NCBI GenBank assembly: GCA_937124965.1
Contig: CAKZLB010000029.1
Location: 1 to 53,759 of the forward strand
Source of the DNA: an uncultured Bacteroidota bacterium
GTDB lineage: Bacteria > Bacteroidota > Bacteroidia > NS11-12g > UBA9320
Direction of reading: 5' to 3'
Length of the DNA stretch: 53,759 nucleotides
Part shown: one piece after another, positions 10,695-20,021 of the stretch
How positions within the stretch are numbered: position 1 is the first letter of the stretch
How the letters are laid out: every line of letters begins with the position of its first letter
Position numbers and translations under genes: made by a program
The notes under the pieces: generated by a model
What the model was told of the DNA's origin: nothing
Database searches by the model: none
The model's input: the letters and a program-made list of their open reading frames with translations, nothing else

Positions 10695-10718
10695 GTTACT
10701 AAACGGTACTAAAGTAAC
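10695..10718. promoter_or_regulatory. Inverted repeat upstream of the frameshifted gene
   Basis: GTTACT and AGTAAC are perfect 6-bp inverted arms 12 bp apart, with the direct repeat TACTAAA inside and overlapping them at a 10-bp step. The element lies 42-65 bp upstream of the ATG at 10653, where a regulator or promoter would be expected. No binding protein is known; this is a structural observation only. Confidence 0.3.
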
Positions 10719-10821
10719 AAAAAAATATTAGGTGGCGCTCTGAATGGTTTGTTAATACTATATGTTTCATCAGATTGATTCTTTTTCTAGACTGATTTAA
10801 ACGGACTTAAATACGACGAAA

Positions 10822-10867
10822 AAACACAACAACCCGAAATAGTTATTTATTTCGGGTTGTTGTGTTT
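10822..10867 (-). terminator. Rho-independent terminator of the S8 protease gene
   Basis: A perfect 19-bp inverted repeat (10822-10840 with 10849-10867) has an 8-nt loop and a GGG/CCC core. On the minus strand it is followed directly by a run of T. It sits 22 bp past the stop of the subtilisin lipoprotein gene and separates it from the next transcript. Confidence 0.85.
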
Positions 10868-10888
10868 ACCTATTTATTGATATCAGGT

Positions 10889-12256
10889 CTAAAACTTGGG
10901 TACTTTATAAATGTAAGCATATTTGCCCACAAAGTGTCTTACCCATTCTTCATACTCCTTTGGTTTGGAAACCGATGGTGTTCGATGGTACAGAATTCCA
11001 CACAGTGCAGGAGCAGAGAGCGAAGTCCCAGAAACAGAACCAGCGTAGGTTTGACAATCTCCAATAAGTCCATATCTTATCGCTCTGCCATAATTGCTTT
11101 TTGCAGCGGTGTTTAGCTTAAAAGTGCAATTTTGACTCTTTATTTCCTGGTCAGTACCGACAGCTTGTATATTGGCACAGACATATATAAATCCGTATTT
11201 ACTTCGGTTGTCTTTATATTTCATACCTAACCTAGCAGGTGTTCGGTTAGAAGCAAAAGTGTTCTGATTTCCAGCTGCAATTACCACTGGCTGATCCCAA
11301 CCCCAAAACTTCAATAAACTACTTTCTAAGTCTACCACTAATGGGTGTACCCTGTTTTTATATCCTCTGTTAAGACCTGTACTAAAACTACAATTTACGA
11401 TGTCACCTTTGCGACTGTTATTAAATGTGTATTCTAGGGCTTTTTCAAGGCTTACCCATCCTAAATTCGTATTAATAAGTACTACTTTAGCACCTGGAGC
11501 GGTACCTCTAACTTGAGAAGAAAATCTAGGTTCTCCTGCAGCAGTTATAGCTACACTGGTTCCATGCGACGTATAAGAGCGAGAGGCGCCATAAAATTGG
11601 GCAGATTTAGCCTGGTCAATATTTAAGCCGTCTACTGTTAAGGAAGGACCTTTGTCGATAATCCAAATAGCTTTTTTCTTACCTGCACCGCTTTTGTAGC
11701 CATGCACAAAGTTTCCACTAGTGTTTGCTCTATTGAATATCGGTTCAGAATCTGATTCGTAAGTAGGTGGAATTGCGACACATTTCACATTTCGATCACT
11801 ATAAAGGGCCTTGACTTGTTTCGGAGTTAATTCAGCATGAAATCCAGAAGAAAGCACTGAAAACCAGTCCAAAATGTCTTCTTGGGCAACGATATCTTTG
11901 ACATAAACGGCCATGCTGTTTTTAGCATTTCGCTCATGAATCATACTCACAGAAAGTCTGTCATCGAGAGACTTATCTATTACATCTGCTAGCGGTGGTT
12001 GAAACTCGCTTTTAAACAAGACCACGTATTTCTCCAATTCAGGCAAGTTGCTAGTATCCAAGTAGTCTTTAAGCAAACCAGATTCTAAATCATCTAAATT
12101 ATTATTTAATAATTGCGATTGTTCAGATTCCAAAGAAAGTCCGTCATCCTCAATTGGTTCACTTTTTTGAGGAACTTCAGAGTCATCTTTTTTACAGGAC
12201 TGGAACACTAATACTGAAATCAAGAGGATAGGGAATAACAAATTAATCTTTTTCAT
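10889..12256 (-). CDS. Subtilisin-like (S8) serine protease, lipoprotein
   Basis: 455 residues. A lipobox ending VFQSC puts the lipidated Cys at 21, so the mature enzyme is anchored to a membrane, probably the outer membrane. Residues about 70-165 match an I9-type propeptide/inhibitor (KYVVLFKSEF, SSGFHAELTPKQVKAL). The S8 domain follows, with the triad Asp201 (WIIDKGPS, where Lys takes the usual Thr/Ser place after Asp), His231 (SHGTSVA) and Ser412 (SGTSLSAPALCG). The oxyanion Asn329 is in VIAAGN. All catalytic residues are present, so it should be active. There is no T9SS sorting domain. It is transcribed divergently from the barrel/giant-protein operon, with the shared 194-bp intergenic region carrying phased TTAAT repeats. 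Confidence 0.92.
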   Translation of the reverse strand: MKKINLLFPILLISVLVFQSCKKDDSEVPQKSEPIEDDGLSLESEQSQLLNNNLDDLESGLLKDYLDTSNLPELEKYVVLFKSEFQPPLADVIDKSLDDRLSVSMIHERNAKNSMAVYVKDIVAQEDILDWFSVLSSGFHAELTPKQVKALYSDRNVKCVAIPPTYESDSEPIFNRANTSGNFVHGYKSGAGKKKAIWIIDKGPSLTVDGLNIDQAKSAQFYGASRSYTSHGTSVAITAAGEPRFSSQVRGTAPGAKVVLINTNLGWVSLEKALEYTFNNSRKGDIVNCSFSTGLNRGYKNRVHPLVVDLESSLLKFWGWDQPVVIAAGNQNTFASNRTPARLGMKYKDNRSKYGFIYVCANIQAVGTDQEIKSQNCTFKLNTAAKSNYGRAIRYGLIGDCQTYAGSVSGTSLSAPALCGILYHRTPSVSKPKEYEEWVRHFVGKYAYIYKVPKF

Positions 12257-12306
12257 TTTTTATATATTTTATGATGCAAAGCAGCGTCATATTCCATAGG
12301 TAGATT

Positions 12307-12417
12307 CTTAATGTTTATTAATGCTTATTAATAAGTTTAAAGGGAGTTTTACTTAAAGCCGAGATCAATAATTAACCAGCATTAATATTCATTAATACTT
12401 TTTAATTTCTATTAAAA
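12307..12417. promoter_or_regulatory. Helically phased TTAAT repeats in a divergent promoter region
   Basis: Two clusters of ATTAAT-type heptamers recur every 10 bp: CTTAATG at 12307, ATTAATG at 12317 and ATTAATA at 12327; then CATTAAT at 12380 and 12390, followed by TTTAAT and ATTAAA at 12401 and 12411. The second cluster is the inverted form of the first (TATTAATGCT at 12316-12325 against AGCATTAATA at 12378-12387). The spacing places the motifs on one DNA face, suggesting bent DNA or a multi-site operator between the protease and the barrel operon. Which gene it controls is unknown. Confidence 0.45.
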
Positions 12418-12450
12418 TTACTGCCTCTAATACTGCTGTTCATTTGCGGT

Positions 12451-14154
12451 GTGATTAACATAAAGCACATTTTAATAATCCTTGTAACGGTGTTCCTCAA
12501 CGTCGTTTCAGTTAACGCACAAGAAATAACGAGTTTAAAGGATACGCTCAAAGTAGACGGTGACGTAAGTCTAAGAAACGTCCTGTACACAATGGGAGGA
12601 ACTGAAGATAGAAGGGTTCCTTACAGCTTTGTTTTAGGTGCGAATATCACAATTTCAAAGGGTGAATTTAGCCTACCTTTTGGATTCACCTATTCCGAGC
12701 AAGAACGAAATTTTAGTCAACCGTTTAACCAATTTGGAATTACACCGGAGTATAAATGGATTAAAGGATATGCTGGGTTTAACAGCCTAGATTGGAACAA
12801 TTACACGCTAAACGGTATGCAGTTTTTGGGTGGTGGTGTTGAGCTAACTCCAAAGAAATTTCGATTTGGATTTATGTATGGTAGATTCCAACGAGCTACT
12901 GCAATTGATAGTATTGGGTTTATCGAAAAGTCAACCAGCAATCCAGCATATAAACGAACAGGTTGGGCATCAAAAGTTGGTGTTGGAACGGAGTCTTCCT
13001 TTATCGATTTGATTGTGTTTAAAGGTAAAGATCAGATACAAAATTTTTCGCCCATTTTGAAGGATAGTGTTACCCCGGTTTTTGCTGCCGAAAACACAAG
13101 TGTCGGTATCAAAACCAAGCTTGCCCTAGCCAGTTTTTTGAGTTTTAATATGGACGTTGGAGTAAGTGTTTTTAATCGTGATCAAAATGCACCAACCTTA
13201 GATACCACGGAGCAAACGAGTGCTCTACTGTTATTTAATTCGATTCATAATGTAAATCTATCGACCTCAGTATTTTATGGTGGTGATGCTTCGCTTCAGT
13301 TTAATGTAAAAGGGCAAACACTTTCACTGAAGTCAAAGTATGTCTTACCAGACTACCAATCAATGGGAATTTACTATATGGATAACGATGTATTCTCATA
13401 TGGATTTGATCACAGTTTTTCAGCTTGGAAATCCAAAATATACCTGAATTATGGACTGAACAGACTAAATGACAATCTTCTAAATAAGAAGGAGGTTACT
13501 ACCATCAGAATACAACCTATAGTAAACCTGTCATTTAACCCGAGTTTGAAATGGGGAATTGAAACCAATTGGAATAACTATTACACAAGACAAGAAAACG
13601 GGACAATTGAACTGTCTGATAGTTTTAGAATCGCACAGGCTAATCCTGGTTTAACGATTACACCACATGCCCAATGGGGTGACACGGTAGTTTATTACAG
13701 TGTTTATGGTCTTTACACCAAAATGCAGTTGGTTGACAATAACCCGCTAACAGCAATAAATTCACAATATACCGCAACGGTATATGGCTTAAACTATGCG
13801 CAAAGTCTTCTAAAACAAAACATGTCACTTTCAGTTGGATTGAATCAAACCTTAAGTGAAAATAATTATACCAGAGAAAAGGCACTTGGAATAAATCTTG
13901 GGGCAAATAAATCAGACGATAAAAGCAAGTGGAACGCAGGGGTAAATCTTGGGCTGCAATTTTCCAATTTATCCAACAACTTTTCTCTGGGCCTTAACGG
14001 ACAATACAATTTAAAAAAGAAACAACGCATTGACCTTTCATTAACCACGCTAAGAAGCAATGCAAAAGAACCATCAGCGAACTCTTTTACAGAATTAACA
14101 TTCGTAGTTAACTACACTAAAAACTTTCAATATGCTCACAAAAAGAAAAAGTAA
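12451..14154 (+). CDS. Outer-membrane beta-barrel protein of a four-gene surface cluster
   Basis: 567 residues, GTG start at 12451 followed by a signal peptide ending about residue 23 (SVNAQ). The rest alternates hydrophobic and polar residues with regularly spaced aromatic strand ends (for example FRFGFMYGRFQR, LNYGLNRLND, GLNGQYNLKKK, LTFVVNYTKNFQ), as expected for a large outer-membrane barrel. No TonB-box, plug or peptidoglycan-binding domain is seen. I cannot assign it to a named family. Its 3' end overlaps the next gene by 23 bp, which encodes the Lys-rich tail, so translational coupling is likely. A role in exporting or anchoring the giant protein downstream is an inference from gene order. 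Confidence 0.75.
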   Translation: MINIKHILIILVTVFLNVVSVNAQEITSLKDTLKVDGDVSLRNVLYTMGGTEDRRVPYSFVLGANITISKGEFSLPFGFTYSEQERNFSQPFNQFGITPEYKWIKGYAGFNSLDWNNYTLNGMQFLGGGVELTPKKFRFGFMYGRFQRATAIDSIGFIEKSTSNPAYKRTGWASKVGVGTESSFIDLIVFKGKDQIQNFSPILKDSVTPVFAAENTSVGIKTKLALASFLSFNMDVGVSVFNRDQNAPTLDTTEQTSALLLFNSIHNVNLSTSVFYGGDASLQFNVKGQTLSLKSKYVLPDYQSMGIYYMDNDVFSYGFDHSFSAWKSKIYLNYGLNRLNDNLLNKKEVTTIRIQPIVNLSFNPSLKWGIETNWNNYYTRQENGTIELSDSFRIAQANPGLTITPHAQWGDTVVYYSVYGLYTKMQLVDNNPLTAINSQYTATVYGLNYAQSLLKQNMSLSVGLNQTLSENNYTREKALGINLGANKSDDKSKWNAGVNLGLQFSNLSNNFSLGLNGQYNLKKKQRIDLSLTTLRSNAKEPSANSFTELTFVVNYTKNFQYAHKKKK

Positions 14155-17100
14155 GTTATCGATATTACTCGTTTTACTGCTTTCTAGCTTAACGAGTTTG
14201 GCGCAGTTACAAGTCCAAACAACTGTGCTTCCACCATACTCTCCGTATTTGTCGGATTATTATGGATACCAGCAGAAAATCACGGTCCGAATTATCAATC
14301 CTACAGGTAACACCTATCAAGTGCGACTTCAAGGACAGATAAAAGGTGGAAACATAAATATCTCTGTTAAGCCAAGTTATAAGCCAAGTAAGGCCATTAA
14401 TGTTCCTCCAGGGGTAACAACAATAAAAGGAGGACAATTGTCGGAGTACTTTTCCGACAAAGCATTGTCTTATCAAGGCACAAACAAGCAAGAAATATTA
14501 GTCGGGAATGGGTTGCCTGAAGGCAATTACTCTGTTTGCTTTTGGGCTGTGAATTACAATAGCAATCAAACGTTAAGTACACCAAATCAAGGATGTTCTA
14601 ATATTAAGATTACACATTTCGAAACACCAAAACTTATCTCACCTAGTTGCGACAAAACGGTAGTTGCTAAAAATCCTCAAAACCTAATTTTTAACTGGAC
14701 AATCCCAGCTGGAGTCTTGCCAAACGAAATCGAGTACGAATTGACAATGGTCGAAGTTTACCCAGTAAATAAAAACCCAAATCAAGCAATTGAGTCAGCA
14801 ACCGACCCGGTGTTTTTTAGAAAGAAAGTTAGCTTCAATACTTATGTATACAATTTAGCAGACCCAAAATTGCTACCAGGCAAAACGTATGCTTGGAGGG
14901 TTAGAGCACTTTCGAAACAAGGCAAAAAGCACAATTTTAAAAACAATGGATATAGCACTGCTTGTAAGTTTTTGTACGAATCAAACGAACAAGATAATAA
15001 TCAAAATGATCCACCAGAAGATCTAAATATCTGTGAGGCAGATTGTGAGATGGAGGCACCAAGTAATACGACTCCAAAACAAGTTCAACTCGGTGATACA
15101 GTTTATGTCGGGAAGTTTTCAATGTTGGTTAAAACGATCAATGGTGGACAAGGTACAGGAAGTATTCGTATTCCGTTTTTGAAAGTAAACGTGGCGGTTA
15201 CCTTTAGCAATCTTAAAGTTAATACAGACAATCAAGCGTTTGGAAATTCGAAGGTCACTGCTGCGGTAGGAGGTAATAATCTGATTGATAATGCACTAGC
15301 AAATGATCCAAATGGCGATATAAATCTTGTGGCTAACAAGATGAATGATATTCAAAATTATATCAATCAAGGTCAAAACGTTGTTTCTCAATTTGCGCCT
15401 GATATGGAACCCATTCCAGTTCCGTTTGCTCAAGATAACAAAGGATTTAACTGGAATATTTTGGGTTTGATTTTTACGCCAACCAAAGCGTATATGAATG
15501 CGGCTTTTGGCATGGAGCTAACCGATGCCTTTGATAACAATTGGATTGACATGGGAATGAAGGGTATTTGCATTCGTCCAAATGGATACGGAACAATGCC
15601 AAACATTAAACTTAAATCTGACAAGGAAGTTGCCCTGAGTCAGGATGTTAACTTATTGATATCAGGAGGAAATGCCACAGCGATAACGTTAAGTTGTGAT
15701 GGAGTTGAGGAAGTTCATGTTGAAGGAGCTTTTGTGATTTCAAGAAATAAGCTATTGCCATACGATGGGAAAAAAGTAATACAAGGAAATAATAACAAGG
15801 TGAAAGCCGTATTCAGCGTAAATGTTACACAGAACTATGATTGGATAGTGGAGGCAACTATGCAGCCGTCACAATTTGTAATTCCTGACGCATCGGATGT
15901 TATCTTATCAGCGGAGACAGCGATTTTAGATCAGTCAGACGTAAAGAATTCAGCAAACTTTGGTTTACATCCAAATCACAATAAGTCTGTTTCTGAAAAA
16001 GATTGGAAAGGTTTATTTATTAAAAATATCACGACAACCTTACCCAAAGAGTTCAAGAAAAACAACCAACCTGTCTCAGTTGGATTAAACAATCTAATCA
16101 TTGATAAAACCGGATTGTGGGTGAAAGGAAAAGCTACAAACTTGATAAGTTTGGATAACGGAGAACTTGGAGGTTGGAAGTTTTCAATTGCTGAATTATC
16201 ATTAGATATTCAAGCCTCATCATTAGCGGGCGGAGGTTTAGACGGCGATATTAGATTGCCCATTGCAAATTCAGGTGTAGCCTATACTGCTGCTTTAAGT
16301 AAAGGAAATTCTGGTGTTGATTACACCTTCAGTATTGGAAACTTAGATCAAATTGATGCTGATTTGTGGTTAGCACAATTACAATTGAATCCGGGATCGA
16401 AGGTTACGATTATTAAAGAAAACAATAAAGTAACTCCAAGCGCAGAATTGAACGGGGAAATCAGCATTGGGTTTACAAATTCTCCAGACAACGAAACAGC
16501 ATTATCCAAATTAAGCTTAAAAAATATCAAGTTTCAAGAGTTGACAATCTCTGGTGGAAATACTCCAGAAATCGATTTTGCATTTGTTTCTTTAAATGCT
16601 CAAAATGGAAATGAACAACATAAAGTCAATAAGTTTCCACTTAACCTAACTGAACTTACCTACGAAAACCAAGGCAGTCCCGGTATTGTCTTTGGCATAG
16701 GAATAAATTTAGTAAACGGTTCTAACGGATTTCAAGCAGATACTGAACTAAAGATAAAAGGGAAATATAATCCTCAGGAAAAGATGTTTGCATACGATGG
16801 AATTGATTTGCAAAAAGTCGGCATAGATGCTACGCTCGGTGTAATTGATTTAGTTGGAGAAATTGCACTGTATAAAGATGACGCCACCTACGGAAACGGT
16901 TTTAGGGGTGATATATCTGCAACGGTTAGTGTAATTGGTGTAGCCATTGACGCCACACTTCAAGTAGGTAAAATTGGCGACGGAGTTCAGGAAAATAATC
17001 AAAATTATCGCTACTGGTTTGCAGATATTTCAGCACGATTTCAAACCGGTATAGTTGTTCCCGGTGCTCCCGCAATTGCGTTTTATGGGTTTAGTGGAGG

Positions 17101-20020
17101 AGCTTATAAAAACATGCAGCGAGAGGCGGCGGCAATAATCTCGAACGCATCGATGCCTGATATCAAAGGACAAACAAACGAAATGAAGGCAGGAAAAAGT
17201 CGATCAGGTATCGTTTATACTCCGAAAAAAGGAAAGCTTGGTTTTATGGCGGGAGTTACTCTCGGCACGGCAGGAGAGCCAACAGCATTTAATGCGGATT
17301 TGAAACTCTCTGTAGAATTTAATACTGATAATTTTGGAATAAGCAAGATCTCGTTCGATGGTGCTGGGTATTTAATGGGGCCAATATTAGACCGTGAGAC
17401 ACGATTGTTGGAAGTTGTTATGACTATTGAAGCGGATTTTGACAAGCCGTCATTTGATGCTAACGTAACCATAAACGGAGGTTTTAATCAATCGGTATTG
17501 GAAGTTAGTGTGTCGGCTTCATTAAATATTCACGCGGCTTCAGATGCTTGGTGGGTAAAACTTGGGTACTGGACCAACGAAGATGAGCCTTGGAAAGATC
17601 CAAAGCGAATACAAGTTGACGTTGCTCTAGACGCTAAAATTGTTAAAGCTTCATTAAACTTTAATGCATACTTTATGATGGGAACTGACATTGGAGATTT
17701 GCCTAAGTCACCCTTAAAAGTTCGAAACATGCTTTCACAGAAAGGGAAGGCTGACGTAAGTCACGTTGTACCAACAGCGGTTACACTAGGGAAAGGTTTT
17801 GCATTTGGAGCAGGGATCAAATTTGATGCAAACTTGAGTTTCATGTTCTTTTATACGGATATTGAATTCATTCTCGGTGGTGACTTAATCTTATCTAAAA
17901 ATAACATGACGTGTAATGGCGGATATGACTATGGAATCAACCAGTGGTATGCAAAGGGTAATGCGTATGCATACTTAGACGTGGACGCAGGTGTGCAGTT
18001 AGATATGTGGTTATGGAAAGGCAAATTCAGTCTGGTTCAACTACAAACAGCGGCAGATATACGTGCTGAACTTCCGAATCCGTATTACATGAAAGGGCGG
18101 TTTGCTTTAAACGGATCATTGTTCGGAGGTATGATAAAAATAAGCACTCAGTATAAAATGGAAGTTGGAGAAAAGTGTGACTGGGGCAGTGGAGGTAATA
18201 TCAACGAAATACCAATTATTGAAGAAATACGACCAGAGCAAAACGAAAAAACATCGGTTTTTGCAGCACCTCAAGCTTCTTTTAACTTTCCAATGAATGA
18301 GACAATAATACTAAAGGATAAAAAGGGCAAAAAACGCACAGTAAAATTTAAAGTTTTATCAGCCAAGATTAAAAAAGGGAACTCAGTCATTGGTGGAAAA
18401 TATCACTTCAATACAAGTAGAACTGGTATTACGTTTTTAGCGAACAATACATTACCACAAAAAACGACACTTACGTTCGAGGTTAGAACAAACTGTAAAG
18501 AGTATAAAAATGGAAAATGGACAGTAATTAAAACTGAAATAAAGTCTGTTACGTTTAAAACAGCAATCACACCAGATTACATAGACCCAGAAAACGTGAT
18601 TAAGGCATATCCGCAAATTGGTCAGCGTTATTTCTTACAAGATGACAACATTTATGGCGACGTTACAGTAGGATTATCTCAATGCTATTTGCTTGATAAA
18701 AAAGAGGATAGCAAGTTTACATACGACTATAAGTTACAGATTCGAAATGTTGAAAATGGATCTAAGCAAATGGTTTCATTCACTTGCACTGGCAAAAACT
18801 TTAGGTATAAGATGCCAAAATTGGCGAACGAGTCTGTGTATGAGCTAAGTGTTTTGAGAATTGCCAAACCCAAATCTTCAAACATTAACACGAAGAAGAA
18901 TACTAAGTCTCAATACACCAATTTAAAAGGAATGCCAGTTAACTATAAACCAACCAAAGTTGGGAATCTGAACTTAAGTATGTCCAATAATTCTAAAATT
19001 AATGGCAACATCAAAGGAATAAAAGGGAAGCCAGTTAAGTACTCAAATATTAGCAGTTTGAAATTAAAAGGAGCCTCTAAATCTCTAAGTTCAAACAGTG
19101 TTTTGGTGAAAAAGAACAAACTCAAATTCGATCAATCTAAGTCAGGCACAATTGTTAAAAAACTATTTAGGTACTATTTCAGAACCAGTAAATACAATAC
19201 TTCATCTCAAAAGTATGGTCAACATTATACCAGCGCAGGTTTTGGAGGGATGAGTTATTGGCAGAAAGACTTTGGAACCCAATGGTTAACCAAAATTCCA
19301 TTCCCATTAGTCCATGGTGATGAAAATATGGATGTGTATGATGCCTATGGGTATAACAAAAAGAACTTCAATATCTACGTTGATCCGCTTGTAAAATTGG
19401 AAATCGATTGGAGAAATGATGGTTGGTATAAAAACGTCAATTCAACAATTTACGCAGCACGTTACAAGGACTACGTTCAAAAAACAGTTGACATTACACA
19501 TCAGTTAAAGTCAAATCGGTTTGCAGACAGAACGTTCTTTGGTAGAACTCAGCTTGCGTTTTCATCACGACCAACACAGGCAATAAAAATATGGAGCCCG
19601 TATACTGAAGGTCCGATTAACTTATATGGAAATCAGAAGATTCTAAAGCCAAAAGGGAGATTAACCAGTGCTGAAATATCAAAAGCAAAAAGCGGCCAGA
19701 AGTTAAATGAAGCAGTGGGAGCCAAATATGTAATACCGATAACTGATTACTCACCGGGCATCGTCATTTTGGATGCCGTACAAATTTACTTGAAACATAA
19801 GTCTTGGTGTAACGGTGATCATTTGGCAAAAAAGTATGAAAAGAAGTGTTATGCTAAAGAAGCCTATCCTTTGCTGAATGGAATGTATTTGTCAATAATG
19901 AAAATGAACCCATACCATTACTTCCCTCAGAATCAGAAATTAACTTACAACATGACCTATGGTTATTTTAAAGCACAACCATTTACTAAGAAATTAAACT
20001 TTAAACACCCTGGGTATTAA
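14132..20020 (+). CDS. 1962-residue secreted protein of unknown function
   Basis: The start ATG at 14132 lies inside the upstream gene and gives a good signal peptide (residues 1-24, SSLTSLAQ). Residues about 25-165 form a beta domain with VLPPYSPYLSDYYGY and NPTGNTYQVRLQG, which resembles the N-terminal (TANFOR-type) domain of other large Bacteroidota proteins; that name is from memory and unchecked. A fibronectin-III-like part follows (about 170-290, ending LPGKTYAWRVRALSKQG). Residues about 300-1370 are long stretches of amphipathic beta strands rich in 'GxxxD/GxxAxLxL' text, resembling an extended beta-sheet scaffold. From about 1370 the sequence is rich in Lys and Asn. There is no sorting domain, membrane segment or catalytic motif. 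It is likely a structural surface or periplasmic protein working with its neighbours. Confidence is high for the gene, low for any function. Confidence 0.9.
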   Translation: MLTKRKSKLSILLVLLLSSLTSLAQLQVQTTVLPPYSPYLSDYYGYQQKITVRIINPTGNTYQVRLQGQIKGGNINISVKPSYKPSKAINVPPGVTTIKGGQLSEYFSDKALSYQGTNKQEILVGNGLPEGNYSVCFWAVNYNSNQTLSTPNQGCSNIKITHFETPKLISPSCDKTVVAKNPQNLIFNWTIPAGVLPNEIEYELTMVEVYPVNKNPNQAIESATDPVFFRKKVSFNTYVYNLADPKLLPGKTYAWRVRALSKQGKKHNFKNNGYSTACKFLYESNEQDNNQNDPPEDLNICEADCEMEAPSNTTPKQVQLGDTVYVGKFSMLVKTINGGQGTGSIRIPFLKVNVAVTFSNLKVNTDNQAFGNSKVTAAVGGNNLIDNALANDPNGDINLVANKMNDIQNYINQGQNVVSQFAPDMEPIPVPFAQDNKGFNWNILGLIFTPTKAYMNAAFGMELTDAFDNNWIDMGMKGICIRPNGYGTMPNIKLKSDKEVALSQDVNLLISGGNATAITLSCDGVEEVHVEGAFVISRNKLLPYDGKKVIQGNNNKVKAVFSVNVTQNYDWIVEATMQPSQFVIPDASDVILSAETAILDQSDVKNSANFGLHPNHNKSVSEKDWKGLFIKNITTTLPKEFKKNNQPVSVGLNNLIIDKTGLWVKGKATNLISLDNGELGGWKFSIAELSLDIQASSLAGGGLDGDIRLPIANSGVAYTAALSKGNSGVDYTFSIGNLDQIDADLWLAQLQLNPGSKVTIIKENNKVTPSAELNGEISIGFTNSPDNETALSKLSLKNIKFQELTISGGNTPEIDFAFVSLNAQNGNEQHKVNKFPLNLTELTYENQGSPGIVFGIGINLVNGSNGFQADTELKIKGKYNPQEKMFAYDGIDLQKVGIDATLGVIDLVGEIALYKDDATYGNGFRGDISATVSVIGVAIDATLQVGKIGDGVQENNQNYRYWFADISARFQTGIVVPGAPAIAFYGFSGGAYKNMQREAAAIISNASMPDIKGQTNEMKAGKSRSGIVYTPKKGKLGFMAGVTLGTAGEPTAFNADLKLSVEFNTDNFGISKISFDGAGYLMGPILDRETRLLEVVMTIEADFDKPSFDANVTINGGFNQSVLEVSVSASLNIHAASDAWWVKLGYWTNEDEPWKDPKRIQVDVALDAKIVKASLNFNAYFMMGTDIGDLPKSPLKVRNMLSQKGKADVSHVVPTAVTLGKGFAFGAGIKFDANLSFMFFYTDIEFILGGDLILSKNNMTCNGGYDYGINQWYAKGNAYAYLDVDAGVQLDMWLWKGKFSLVQLQTAADIRAELPNPYYMKGRFALNGSLFGGMIKISTQYKMEVGEKCDWGSGGNINEIPIIEEIRPEQNEKTSVFAAPQASFNFPMNETIILKDKKGKKRTVKFKVLSAKIKKGNSVIGGKYHFNTSRTGITFLANNTLPQKTTLTFEVRTNCKEYKNGKWTVIKTEIKSVTFKTAITPDYIDPENVIKAYPQIGQRYFLQDDNIYGDVTVGLSQCYLLDKKEDSKFTYDYKLQIRNVENGSKQMVSFTCTGKNFRYKMPKLANESVYELSVLRIAKPKSSNINTKKNTKSQYTNLKGMPVNYKPTKVGNLNLSMSNNSKINGNIKGIKGKPVKYSNISSLKLKGASKSLSSNSVLVKKNKLKFDQSKSGTIVKKLFRYYFRTSKYNTSSQKYGQHYTSAGFGGMSYWQKDFGTQWLTKIPFPLVHGDENMDVYDAYGYNKKNFNIYVDPLVKLEIDWRNDGWYKNVNSTIYAARYKDYVQKTVDITHQLKSNRFADRTFFGRTQLAFSSRPTQAIKIWSPYTEGPINLYGNQKILKPKGRLTSAEISKAKSGQKLNEAVGAKYVIPITDYSPGIVILDAVQIYLKHKSWCNGDHLAKKYEKKCYAKEAYPLLNGMYLSIMKMNPYHYFPQNQKLTYNMTYGYFKAQPFTKKLNFKHPGY

Positions 20021-20021
20021 T

